Numbered from the stretch's first letter, positions 45,305 to 56,371 are shown. The stretch is 64,000 nt of DNA from Orobanche coerulescens (GCA_033398695.1 CM065804.1:6371001-6435000); one strand, 5' to 3'. Made by a program: numbers and translations. The notes: a model not told the origin generated them from the letters alone.

Positions 45305-46585
45305 TTGCTAAGGAGATTTGTGGACATTTTCGCGTTCACGGCCGAGGATCTAGTGGGAATCAGCCCAGCAGTCACCGAGCACAGATTAAACATCGACCCA
45401 ACCATAAGGCCAGTGAAGCAGAAGAGGAGGCATTTTGGGCCGGAGATAGATGGAATCATTGGGGAAGAAGTTGACAAGCTCCTCCGAGATGGGCACATAA
45501 CGGAGATCCAGTTTCCGGAGTGGTTATCCAATGCTGTCATGGTAGGGAAAAGCTAAGGGAAGTGGAGAATGTGCATGGATTTCCGAGACCTAAATAAAGC
45601 ATGTCCAAAGTATCACTACCCATTACCCCGCATAGATCAACTAGTGGACTCTACCTCGGGGTGCGAATTGCTCAGCATGATGGATGCCTCTCAGGGATAC
45701 CATCAGATTCCCCTCGCACCCGAGGATAGAAAGAGGGTCAAATTAATGGTATCAAAAGGAACTTTTTGTTATGTGCGCATGCCTTTCGGGTTAAAGAATG
45801 CGGGAGCCACGTATCAAAGGATGGTTGATAGAATCTTTAAATCTCAAATCAGAAGAAACATGGAAGTCTACGTGGATGATATGCTAGTAAAAAGTGCAAA
45901 GGCGGGAGAGCATATCAAAGATATAGAGGAAACATTCGAAAATCTGCGCACGTACGGAATGAAACTCAACCATCGAAGTGTTATTTTGGAGTAAAATCAG
46001 GAAACTGGGATATGTGGTCACAGAGAAAGGAATCGAAGTCAACCCAGAAAAGGTCAAAGCAGTATTACAAATGAATCCTCCAATAAACATCAAAGATATT
46101 CAGGTACTAACAGGAAGAATAGCGGGGCTGAGCCGATTCATATCACGCTCAGCCGAGAAGGGATTCTCATTTTTTAAACTCTTAAGAAAAGGGAACAAAT
46201 TCGAATGGACCTCCGAAGCATAAACAGCTTTTGAAAAATTAAAGGAGTATTTGGCCGAGCTGCCTCTGCTCACCAAACCAATACTAGGAGAGGAGCTCAT
46301 ACTCTACTTATCCATAGGAGAGGGGGCGGTTAGATCGGTCTTGCTAAGAGAAGAAGTGAACAAGCAAAAGTCTATCTATTATACAAGCTGAATTTTGCAA
46401 GGGGTAGAATGGAACTACTCCGAGCTAGAGAAGGGAGCACTGGCATTAGTAGTTACAGCTCGGTGATTGAGGCCATATTTCCTAACTGTGAACTAACTTG
46501 CCCTTAAGAGAGACACTAGGGCAACCTAATGCGTCAGGTCGCCTCGTAAAATGGGCGGTAGAGATGGGGGAATATGACATGGAGT
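45305..46585 (+). pseudogene. Tat-clade reverse transcriptase and RNase H, cut at 46585
   Basis: RT starts RLNIDPTIRPVKQKRRHF; after a stop at 45554-45556 it continues MCMDFRDLNKACPKYHYPLP and has catalytic YVDDMLVKS (YVDD at 45869-45880). A frame change near 45980 leads to GYVVTEKGIEVNPEKVKAVL, then stops at 46221-46223 and 46390-46392. RNase H traces run to YDMELL, where the copia LTR at 46586 interrupts it. The rest of the element and its 3' LTR are not in the window. Confidence 0.8.
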
Positions 46586-47177
46586 TGTTGGGTACGGGAT
46601 CGGATATTTGCGACATTTGCGGAAGCGTAAATATAAGTGCAGAAAATAAAGCACACGGATATTTATAGAGGTTTGGCTATTAACGAAGCCTACGTCCTCT
46701 CTCAGTATCTTTTTCAATAGGTTAAAGAAAAACCTCTGCACCTCTCTTCTATCGGTCGAGGGATAACCATTACAATTACGTCTTCTATTGGTCCGTGATA
46801 AACCACTCGTACTTGTCTTTGTGTCAGTCCAAGTTAAACTGTTTTCCTTTTCTATCGGATAAGGAATCAACCATTCTAGCTTTCTATCGGTACTAGATAA
46901 ACCTCACTAAGATAGCGATTGCGATTCTAACAATGCCGGATCCTTGATCCTAATAACACCGAATCCAATCGTATCTTTTCTTTTACCTCTCGTGTATGAT
47001 GTTGAATGTATAAATACTCAAACTAACAATATAAGCTCAATATCACAACAACAATATAAGTATATCAATCTCAGATAAATGAATGTTTTGCTTGAAGTTG
47101 TTGTATGGAAACAATACCATAGGAATGGTATTTATAGCCTTCTTCATCAAACTAGCCGTTAGCTCTCTGTGCATCTC

Positions 47178-47300
47178 TTACGTACGCTATCGGCTTTCCA
47201 TTACGTACGCTAACAGAGTTATGTACGTTATATTGATTTTGTTATGTACGTTAGCATGTACCATTTTGGGTCCAGTAGCATCTGACTTAGGCATTACATA
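47178..47300 (-). promoter_or_regulatory. Phased TACGTACG array in the copia LTR, TATA-proximal half
   Basis: Copies start at 47178, 47201; 47219, 47242; and a degenerate one at 47294 that was split by the TSD CATAC. Spacing inside pairs is 23 bp. On the minus strand this half lies just upstream of the TATA box at 47129-47136. Confidence 0.65.
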
Positions 47301-48460
47301 CTGTTGTTGCCCAAAATATTTATCCGAAGATTAATACTGCTGGAAGACGGACAACAAACAACAATTGCGGGAGCACTTCCGAGAGAAGATAAATAATACA
47401 AGATTTGCCGGGTTTGTTAGGCCCGGGCTTGAATGCTCTCGCGAGATGTTATTAATACAAATATTCGTGGATACAAGTATTAATGAGAGAAATCTAAATA
47501 CAATGAGTGTAAAAAGACTCTGTTAATCCGGCTCTTAAGCGAAGCTCGGTGTTCTTCGTCCCTGCCGATCGTCTGCTGGATGAGAGAGGCCGGGAGAAGA
47601 AGGACCGAATGATAGCTGTTGCCAAGAGTTGGAGATAGCCAAGTGCTGGGTGTTTTGCTTCTGTGATGTATATTGAAATCGCGATAATGCAGAGACTGGG
47701 CCGAGTGCAGGGTGCCTTGTATATATAGGGGCAGCCGGGTCTTGTCCTCTGGCGGGCGATCGCCTTCCGGCCATTATAATAATGGAGCGATCGTCTGCCA
47801 GCCAATATTATAATGGGGCGATCACCCGGGCTGTCGGGCTAAAGTCCAAGGAAGAGGCTGGCAGTCTGCCTAAAGTCTAAAGCTACAGCCGGATGCCAGC
47901 TGGGCGGTCCAATGAAGAGACAGCACGCGTCCGGAGTCAGTCACATGCGGCCCTACTGACAACTTTCGGCGGGCCTGTCGGCTGGTGGACGGATGCTGAC
48001 AGGCTGTGGTCAATGATCCGAGATTTGCGGATCTTGTCTCGGCTCTTGCACGTGGTGCCAGTCTTGAGGCTCAGCCTTTTCCGACTAGATGGCCATCGGC
48101 GCTGATCGACATGAGACGGTCGTCTCTAGCTGGTCATCAGAGGTCGCCATCGGCCAGTTGCTGAGGGTCGGCATTGGTCGGTCACCAAGGGTCGGTCGGC
48201 AGGTGCCGAGAGAGGATCGTCCGCTTGTCGGTCGCCAGGAGTCGGTCGCCGAGTACCGAGAGACGATCGTATTTGATGTCGATCGCTCGGCACCGGGACT
48301 TGTCCTGGGACCTTCGGTTGGCCGATTTAGCTTGTCCGCTGGGTAAAGGCTCGGCCGCCTGGTCGCTGGTCGGCAGCTCTGCCTTGACTGCTCGGCAGTG
48401 GCTAGGTCGCCCGATCTCCTAGGCGATCGCCGGTCGGAGAGTGTAATTCTTGACACAACA

Positions 48461-49129
48461 ATTGCCCCCCAACTTGCTCCTATGTTGAAGACATGGGGCG
48501 AGGTGGTTCTTGCTGGCGATCGTGTAAGATGAGGACGGGCGATCTTGCTGAGCTGACTTAGGATCCGGACTTGGGCTATCATGGTCGATTGGCTAGCTAT
48601 CTTTCGGTCTTGTACCTGCAAAAAACAACATTGGTCGATCCCCTTTGGAACCTTGATGGTTTCGCTTGTTTGAGGAATCGTGCACAGTCGCGGAGTTCGA
48701 TGGACCGACTCCATGACCGTGTCTTGGTGCGCGAAGACATTGAGTGTCTCGTGACTCACTTTATTATGAGGGTCCTCTGTTAGGCTGCGCCTCGCCTCGT
48801 ATTTAAACGAAGGGCGTGCGGTCTCGGTCTAGAGGAGTCCTTGCGCGGGGCAGCGTCGGATGAATCAACTCCACGCCCGCGGCTTGTTTAGCTCTGCTTC
48901 CACCTCGGCCCGCCATGGGGATGACGAACCTCGACGGTGTACGGTGAGACGGGGGTAATGGCACGTGTCCACTGATTAATTTTGGAGAGCCCTCAGACTA
49001 CGCCGGCCTCGTATTTAAACGAAGGGTGGGCGATCTCGGCCGAAAGGGACCTTGCATGGCCGAAGCAGCCGGTTCCATCGACTGTCAGGACCATGGCTTT
49101 ATGATGCGCGGTGGAGGCGATCGCAAGCC
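48461..49129 (-). other. Non-coding 3' part of the gag-only element
   Basis: No ORF of note. A phrase around cctcgtatttaaacgaaggg occurs twice (about 48797 and 49008), a diverged internal duplication of about 210 bp period. The segment is downstream of the gag stop on the minus strand. Confidence 0.5.
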
Positions 49130-50466
49130 TTAGTCCCTCATGTTAAATGATGGACTGTAGGCGGTGAGCGAGTCCTCCGGCTCTGCTGGATAGTAGCGAC
49201 CGGGCTGGGAGATTGGAGGTCGTCGCTCGGGCGCCGATCGCTCTACTCCTAGGCTAAGAAGAAGCCTTTGCCTGGCCAGGAAATCTGCGGCTCTAGCCCG
49301 GAAGGCTGCGTAGGTCGTAGGTTGGGTCTTCGTGAGATGCCTGAACATAGGCGAAAAACCCTGAAATCCTCCTAGGACCGCGTAGAGGGCGGTCTCATCG
49401 CTTACGGGCTCGCCGTTGAGGATGATCACGTCTACCCGGTCGATGTAGTCCGAGTCGGACTCTTCTTCTCCCTGCTTGATTTGCATCATGCGAAGGCGAC
49501 CTTCTGGCCGGACGACCCTGGTGGCGAAGTATTCCGTGAAGACGTGCGTTAGCTCGTTAAAGGAGCCAATGGACCGAGGTGGCAATGAGGTGTACCACCG
49601 GTGGGCGAGGTCGTCCAGCGTCATAGGGAACATTCGGCACTTGGTCGCGTCGGATGCCCCACACCCGGTCATATAGATGTTGAACTTCCTCAGGTGTGTT
49701 TGGGGGTCCGATCGCCCCTCGTACAAAGGAGTTTGCGGAGGAGCGATCCTGTGTTGCACGGGGGCGAGCTCGATGTCGATCGTGAGCGGCTCTCTTGGCT
49801 CGGAGATCGTCTTCATGGCGCCTGACCTGGATTCCAGGAGCGCTTTCACGTCGTCGAGCTGACGTTGTAATGTGGCAATCGCCGTGGCTCGGCCGCTCGC
49901 TGATCGGCTTTGGGAGCAGGAGCCGAGGCGATCGTGTACCGATCTCCGGACTCCGCTGCTGCCGACCTCGGCTATTTGGCGAGCGGGAGCCAGACGGATG
50001 GGCTGCCTTCTGGGAGCCGGGTAGGCCGAGCTCCTGGTGACGGACTCAAACTCCGTCGTCTCGTAGCTGGGGCCGGACGCCGGCCGCGAGTCGGGTCACC
50101 GCCAGTGCGATCGAAGACAGAGGTGCCCTACCGGCGAGCGCCTCTTCTTGCGGACGAGAGCCTCCTGGAGATCGCTCGGCCAGTAACGCCTTGAGCTTCC
50201 GCTTGGACTTCCGGCGGGCGGCCGAGGGGCTGATAGCAGGAGGCGCGTCGAGAGCACTTCGTCGCTCCTGTAGGACGGCCATGACCTCGTCGATCTGTTC
50301 CTTGGTTCGGAGCTGATCGAGCGAGAGGCTTGGGCCGCCGTCCAGGGATGGGGTCGAGCGTCTCTGACCGCGGCGGCTGCCTTCCACCATCGGGCCGCGC
50401 TCGACCGGGACGAAACGGGGTCCGGCCGGTCCGGCGGCTTTCTTCGACGCGGAGGCGGAAGACATG
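49130..50466 (-). CDS. Retrotransposon Gag of the gag-only element (probably one frameshift)
   Basis: An ATG at 50464-50466 (plus strand cat) begins MSSASASKKAAGPAG. This N-terminal part stays open to 50046, with a charged segment EQIDEVMAVLQERRSALD and a basic run RRKSKRKLKALL. The conserved gag core is in another frame from about 49900: coiled-coil-like TLQRQLDDVKALLES, then CRMFPMTLDDLAHRWYTSLP and FNELTHVFTEYFATR, typical of Tat-type gag (PF03732). It ends in TAG at 49130. No zinc knuckle is visible after the core. The frame change between 49.9 and 50.05 kb could be a mutation or a sequencing error. Gag alone could build particles only with a partner's polymerase. Confidence 0.7.
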
Positions 50467-51749
50467 ATTTCTGAAAGATTTCTTTGAAGCGCAGTGAGTG
50501 TCACTTCAAGTATCTGCCCCGAGAACAGTGAGTGTTCTTCGGGACGGTAGGTATAAAAATTCGAGGGTTGGATCCCCTTCCTCTAGTGCCAATTGTTGTT
50601 GCCCAAAATATTTATCCGAAGATTAATACTGTTGGAAGACGGACAACAAACAACAATTGCGGGAGCACTTCCGAGAGAAGATAATTAATACAAGATTTGC
50701 CGGGTTTGTTAGGCCCGGGCTTGAATGCTCTCGCGAGATGTTATTAATACAAATATTCGTGGATACAAGTATTAATGAGAGAAATCTAAATACAATGAGT
50801 GTAAAAAGACTCTGTTAATCCGGCTCTTGAGCGAAGCTCGGTGTTCTTCGTCCCTGCCGATCGTCTGCTGGATGAGAGAGGCCGGGAGAAGAAGGACCGA
50901 ATGATAGCTGTTGCCAAGAGTTGGAGATAGCCAAGTGCTGGGTGTTTTTCTTCTGTGATGTATATTGAAATCGCGATAATGCAGAGACTGGGCTGAGTGC
51001 AGGGTGCCTTGTATATATAGGGGCAGCCGGGTCTTGTCCTCTGGCGGGCGATCGCCTTCCGGCCATTATAATAATGGGGCGATCGTCTGCCGGCCAATAT
51101 TATAATGGGGCGATCACCCGGGCTGTCGGGCTAAAGTCCAAGGAAGAGGCTGGCAGTCTGCCTAAAGTCCAAAGCTACAGCCGGCTGCCAGCTGGGCGGT
51201 CCAATGAAGAGCCAGCACGCGTCCGGAGTCAGTCACATGCGGCCCTACTGACAACTTTCGGCGGGCCTGTCGGCTGGTGGACGGATGCTGACAGGCTGTG
51301 GTCAATGATCCGAGATTCGCGGATCTTGTCTCGGCTCTTGCACGTGGTGCCAGTCTTGAGGCTCGGCCTTTGCCGACTGGATGGCCATCGGCGCTGATCG
51401 ACATGAGGCGGTCGTCTCTAGCTGGTCATCAGAGGTCGTCATCGGCCAGTTGCTGAGGGTCGGCATTGGTCGGTCACCAAGGGTCGGTCGGCAGGTGCCG
51501 AGAGAGGATCGTCCGCTTGTCGGTCGCCAGGAGTCGGTCGCCGAGTACCGAGAGACGATCGTATTTGATGTCGATCGCTCGGAACCGGGACTTGTCGTGG
51601 GACCTTCGGTTGGCCGATTTAGCTTGTCCACTGGGTAAAGGCTCGGCCGCCTGGTCGCTGGTCGGCAGCTCTGCCTTGGCTGCTCGGCAGTGGCTAGGTC
51701 GCCCGATCTCCTAGGCGATCGCCGGTCGGAGAGTGTAATTCTTGACACA

Positions 51750-51962
51750 ACACATACGTTAGCTAATTTTCATTACGTACGTTAAGGGTACGTCACTGCT
51801 GACGTCATATATCTATTGCCGCTTTTCTGACTTTGACTCCTCCCAACGTTCATCTTGTTTGAATTCTGAAACACTTGGTTGCGTACGTTATACACATTAT
51901 GTTACGTACGTTAAGCTTTCCATGTTACATACGTTAAGATCTATTTGTTACGTACGTTAAGC
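51750..51962 (-). promoter_or_regulatory. Phased TACGTACG array in the copia LTR, distal half
   Basis: Copies start at 51750 (split copy), 51773; 51879, 51902, 51925, 51948. The last four are each exactly 23 bp apart, as are the first two. Spacers differ, though 'gttaag' often follows the palindrome. The layout repeats the 4 x 23 bp group seen in the unrelated gypsy LTR at 11926-11995. Confidence 0.65.
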
Positions 51963-51975
51963 TTGGTCAGGCAGC

Positions 51976-52130
51976 TTCTCTTCTCGTCTGATCAGGTAGG
52001 TTTCTTCTCGTCTTATCAGTTAGGTTTCTCCTCGTCTGATCAGGTAGGTTTCTGATCAGGTAGGTTTCTTCTCGTCTGATCAGTTAAGATGATCTCGTCT
52101 GATCAGGTAGGTTTCTTCTCGTCTAATCTG
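51976..52130 (-). repeat. Short tandem repeat with TGATCA palindrome, about 24-bp period
   Basis: Units of ctcgtctgatcaggtaggtt; TGATCA starts at about 51989, (52013), 52037, 52053, 52077 and 52100. It lies farther from the TATA box than the TACGTACG array in the same copia LTR. Confidence 0.75.
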
Positions 52131-52268
52131 AACATATTTCTGGATTGTGCGACTTTTTGCGACCACGACTTGTTCAATGCTTTGCTTTGCCTCTTTGTTG
52201 TTTTGTTTTGTTTAGCGACTTTAATCATTAAAACACTATTAATACATGTGGAACAAAATGTTCCAACA

Positions 52269-53437
52269 ATCTCCCCATTTTTGATGATTACAAAACAACA
52301 TTTCGTCAATGGGATTTACCTGCAAAAAAAAAGTACAAATATCTGTATATGTGTACAGACCAAAGTTTTCGACTTTGTCCGTTTCGTTAGTTTCTTCTCC
52401 CGTTACCTTTTCGACTTCTTCTTTCCTTTTCTTTTTTCGACTCCTTCTTTTCTTTTTCTTTTCGAATTTTCAAATTTTCATCATCTTTTCGACGTCTCCT
52501 CATTTTTCTTTTTCAGTCATTTTTCGACTTTTCATTTTTCAACTCCTTCGTTTCTCCCCCTTTTTGTATGTTGTCTTTTTCGTCGATTTTCTCCCCCTTT
52601 CAGGGAATCCCATTTTTCTCATTTTCCTCCTTTCTCTCACCCTTTTTGTTTTCATCAAAAAGTGAATAAAATAGCAATCGAATGATACCAAAAAAATAAA
52701 ATATGTATGATACCAATTTATGATGCATAAAGGGTAAAAACTCCCCCTGAAATTATTATCTCCCAAAAAAATATAACCCCTGAGTAAAATATCAAAAATC
52801 AATTTTTGGGGACCCAACCGATAGTTGGTTTTTGTTGGGAGACATAGACTATATTTGAAATATTCGTTCCTTTAGGAACCCAAATTTTCTTAATTTTAAT
52901 CGTCCGTCTTGGGCTTGTACAATTTGGATTCTCAAACATTTTTCGCAATGGGGTATTTTAAGTTTGACGGATTTATTTTTCGAACGTGGTTTGAATCCTA
53001 ACCCCTATTTATCTAAAGTGAATTTCTGAACACCAAGCATTTGTTCAAATTTCTCGTTTCCACACGAGAATTTGTTTGTCAAAGATTTAAGCTCGGTTTG
53101 AATTTTAGCAAGATCATCCTTCAAAATATTCTCATTTTCAATGCATTTCGAATGATCAATTTCAACGAATTTTCCCTTCTCGATAATTTTCGAATTTTCA
53201 ATTTCCAAAGATTTAATTTTAGATTTAAGGGATTTGATCTCGGATAAAGCATTTTAGAAATCCGTATGTAATAACTCAAATGCATCAAATAACTCGTCAC
53301 GAGAGGATGTACTTACTTGGCTTTCGACGTCGCTGTCATCGAACGAACTCTAGGCCATGAGAGCGAGGTTATTTTGATTGATAAATTCGTCGTCTTCGTC
53401 TTCATCGCTCCAAGTTGCCACGAGAACCTCCAAGAAT
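52269..53437 (-). pseudogene. SIRE-like copia interior: PPT, spacer and C-terminal gag remnant
   Basis: On the minus strand from 53437: gag with an acidic segment (ATWSDEDEDDEFINQNNLAL), a stop, then DSDVESQVSTSSRDELFDAF, another stop and a coiled-coil-rich part (53005-53208) with KFEQMLGVQKFTLDK. That matches the 'LLGSQR..LDK.GLGY' end of SIRE/Maximus gag. Protease to RNase H are absent; decayed sequence leads straight to the polypurine tract. A deletion from gag to the 3' end is the simplest account. T-rich spacer lies at 52330-52680. Confidence 0.6.
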
Positions 53438-54335
53438 CTTCTTCGAAGTACTTTTTCTTCGATGGCACAGTAATCAGTTTATTTAAGATTGAATTAATAA
53501 TAGGGTGTGTTTTTATATGTGTAATGCTTAATTTTAGGTTTGGAATTAACATTGGGGTTACTAATAGGATATTCAAGCGAAATTTAACTTTGAATAATTC
53601 TTACAACTATCCATGTTTACTAACTAATACAACCTAAACAGACCAATAAGAGGTTGTTACATATCATCGACTAACTACGCAAGATCAAATCAAGTAGTCA
53701 AAACCAATCAAAAGTCATAAAACGAAATACCGGTGGGATCAAAATAGTCGTCTCTCTAAACAAATTGATAAAATTTCCATGTTTGATATTGAACTCCACA
53801 TTTTACAAAAGTAAGCAACTTGCAAATAAATAATTCTCAATCCAAATAGATTATCTAGTGCATTAACTTGTTTATAACATGTGATGTAATAATCTTTTCT
53901 TTTTTTAAGTAACAATGTAATAATCTTTTCAATAATACTATTTGCAAACGAAGTAATCGATCAAACGGTTGCAATCAACTCTATTAACTAAACTGTTGCA
54001 ATTAATTACATTCGATTAGTTAATGTTTTGGTTTTGATTTAGGGTCGGATTTAGGGTGTGTGTTTATATGGTACAGGTTCGGGTGTGTAATGCTTAGTTT
54101 GTCATAATATTGTTATATAGTCAATTTCATCTGCCTCTTTCTCAAAAAATTTATACAACGCTTTTAAACTTCAAATGTCTCTTTATTAATCAAAAAACAT
54201 GCTTCACATGAAGGACAACTTTGTTAGTTTTGTTGTTCAAATGTTAGAATGTTATTAATCATATATGGTTCTATGTAACAAGTGACTTGCGGTTGGTTTG
54301 AGTTGAATGTTATATATCTTTATGTTAGTTCGGCT

Positions 54336-54726
54336 TAATAGCTCGGCGAGCCTTCATGAGAGAAAACTCGAGCTCGGCTCGAAAAGTTCGATTCTTTATT
54401 ATTTATTTATTTATTTTCATTTTTTTTTGTGTGATTATGTGTTTTTATAAACCAACTAAAATTGACATGTAAGATAAAATTTGAATTAGGCTCAAGTTCG
54501 ATTCGAAAAGCTCAACATATTCATAAATAAATATTTACACTTAATATATTTACATATAAACACTTAAAATATACATAATATATTTAAGAAAACATATAGT
54601 CACTTAAAAGCTCGACAATAATTCGAGTCGAGCCTATAAGCTCAAGCTCGACTCGTTAAATATTTCGAGCTACAAACTTGATAAAGCTCAGCTCCAACTA
54701 GCATGAGCTCGACTCGTTTACATCCT
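54336..54726. mobile_element. Putative short DNA element with GAGCTCG-rich ends (copy C)
   Basis: Counterpart of 9045-9432 with small indels, including an extra 'cttgataaagctcagctcc' near its right end that copy A has partly lost. Confidence 0.35.
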
Positions 54727-55154
54727 TAGACCAAACTGGTCTTTATCAATGAACTTGGGACATATACGAACTTAAGTCGTTAATGATCAAATATACAAAG
54801 TTCAAAATGCGTGGGTAATCAAAAAGTATAGCTGGGCTGAGCCCACAAAAAGCAGAAAAATGAATGATAAAAGCCCATTTTCTCAATGGTTTGAGATGTT
54901 GTAACAATTGAGCGTAGTTACTACACATATATTTTCTTTACACCAATGTAACATTTTTCTTACTAGCTAGTTGCTTAAAAACTTTAGTCTATACAAATAC
55001 GAACGTAAACAGATTTTTTCTAAAAAATGTACTTGGCTATATACCACTCCTTTCGTTTACTCGAACCCTATTCTTTTGTTAAATCTTATAGAACACTTTT
55101 GAAGTACATGAATTTGAGCCTTAAGGTACATATTTAGCATGTTTAAGGTATAAG

Positions 55155-55515
55155 TTACAATGGTTTCGGCATCTCCTCTTTCGAACTTTTATGTCTTTTT
55201 AAATGTAGACCCATCGACATTGCTTTGAGCTTGTTTGTTACTTCTGTAAAAGTTGGTCTGTCATCCGGGTCATGTGACCAGCACTCTTCCATCAAACCTT
55301 TCCATCTTCGGTCACAGTCTTCTGGTATAGGAGGTCGTAGCATATTGCTCACAATTCCACCTTCATAGCATATGATCACATCATAAAACGTTCATTAACA
55401 GAATAGCACCACAATGCAAAGGTTTACCTATGATGGCACCACAATGCATATCAGCGTAGGGCTCGTCTTCAGTCAAAATCTCCCACATTGCAATGCCAAA
55501 TGAGAATACATCCAC
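55155..55515 (-). pseudogene. 3' terminal two exons of a Raf-like protein kinase (copy C)
   Basis: Exons 55428-55515 and 55155-55360, with the same encoded protein as copy A and intact splice signals and TAA. The open frame survives in all three copies, but only the C-lobe end of the kinase is present, so none can encode an active kinase by itself. Confidence 0.8.
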
Positions 55516-55545
55516 CTGCGACAATCCACAATTGGAGAAGAATAA

Positions 55546-55766
55546 GGGGGTGTATGTTTGGGCTTATATAGCTAATTTGATTTTGGGCTTATGTTTCATA
55601 AGCTCACCTTTTTGTGGCTTATTTTGAAATTTTTCGGCTTATATACATTTATTACGTCATATAGAGCTTATATAAGCAGGAAAGTTTCAAAATAAACCAC
55701 AAAAAAGTGAGTTTATGAAACATAAGTCCAAAACCAAATGAGCCATAAGCCGAAACAAATACCCCC
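55546..55766. mobile_element. PIF/Harbinger-type MITE, long form, copy C
   Basis: Ends gggggtgtatgtttgggc and gccgaaacaaataccccc, flanked by TAA (55543-55545 and 55767-55769). At 221 bp it is longer than the 156-bp forms in A and B and nearly a full palindrome. Confidence 0.65.
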
Positions 55767-56085
55767 TAAGAATACAAATACAAATTCTAAGATCCGGTCC
55801 TTTTGTAAAGATATTGCAATTAAAAAGATTGACCAGAATATAACAACTTTTCCGGCCCTTTTCCACCATTAAAAAATAAAAAAAAAACTTCAATTTCCTT
55901 TTCATTTTCTTCGTTATTTTCAAATCTAATCCATACATTTGATTCAAAATTTCATTCCGCACATAATGATGATATAGTTTTTAGAAATTTTTTATCGGTC
56001 AATTTGAATTCAAAACCCTAGTCTGTTCTAACCACTTATACAATTGAATAACTGATAAATAATTGATACTGAATTCATATCAATG

Positions 56086-56371
56086 CAATGGTATGTTTTG
56101 TTTCAAATTCATAAAAGAGGATGGGTTGCAGTTTGTACTTGAAAATGGGCCTTGGCTAGTCAATAGCAAGCCATTGTTTGTGCAGAAATGGGATACTAGT
56201 GTGATCATGGACAAAACTGAACCTGTGAAAATCCCCCTTTGGATAAAAATGTTTAATGTACCATTAGAGGCATGGACACAAACTGGAATAAGTGCTTTAG
56301 CTAGTAGACTTGGAAGATCTTTAATCGTGGGTGCTATGACTGCAAACATGTGCCATAATGGGAAAGGAAGG
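56086..56371 (+). pseudogene. L1 LINE ORF1 fragment (copy C), left of the copia insertion
   Basis: Carries DUF4283-domain sequence (NGPWLVNSKPLFVQKWDT, PLWIKMFNVPLEAWTQTG) collinear with the parts of copy B on both sides of its RTE insertion. The match with copy B starts at gcaatggtatg. The preceding 1.1 kb of L1 seen in copy B is absent; the join to the segment has aatgc microhomology, suggesting a deletion. Confidence 0.85.

Larger units (their letters stand above)
47302..51752 (-). mobile_element. Gag-only non-autonomous LTR element (TR-GAG type), TSD CATAC
   Basis: Two 1159-bp LTRs (47302-48460 and 50594-51752) start tgttgttgcccaaa and end cttgacacaaca on the plus strand, flanked by CATAC at 47297-47301 and 51753-51757. 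Minus orientation is shown by the primer site (attggcactagaggaagggg, plus 50574-50593) and the polypurine tract (plus 48461-48474). The 2.1-kb interior holds gag but no protease, RT or integrase. By eye about 20 LTR differences (under 2%) indicate recent movement, which must have used enzymes from another element. It sits inside the TACGTACG array of the copia LTR. Confidence 0.92.
46586..52268 (-). mobile_element. Minus-strand 3' LTR of a SIRE-like copia element, split by a gag-only element
   Basis: On the minus strand the LTR starts tgttggaacattttgttcc at 52268, directly after a polypurine tract (aaatggggagat, plus 52269-52280). It ends ...acccaaca at 46586. Net length is about 1.23 kb without the insertion at 47302-51752. 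Order on the minus strand: a 23-24 bp repeat with ctgatcagg (52130 down to 51976), the TACGTACG array (51960-51750 and 47300-47178), TATA box tataaata (plus 47129-47136), then the LTR end. Only this LTR, the PPT and part of gag remain. Confidence 0.8.
53438..56085. repeat. Segmental duplication copy C, uninterrupted
   Basis: Matches 8138-9806 joined to 20869-21791 with scattered differences. At about 55105-55120 it reads through (gaagtacatgaatttgagcc) where copy A has the solo LTR and its AGGAA repeats, so it is the empty site. 53438-55154 holds no recognisable gene beyond the GAGCTCG-rich element at about 54336-54726. It begins at the broken SIRE-like gag and ends at the L1. Confidence 0.88.

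Noticed and set aside
47494..48783. Multiple ORFs over 80 codons in 47494-48783 and the matching set at 50786-51748
   Set aside because: They lie in the two LTRs of the gag-only element, in several frames, and owe their length to GATCG/CGGTCGG-rich sequence.
52089..52685. 198-codon ORF rich in Phe, Ser and Leu, resembling a membrane protein
   Set aside because: It is a T-rich tract between the polypurine tract and decayed gag of a minus-strand copia; composition alone explains it.
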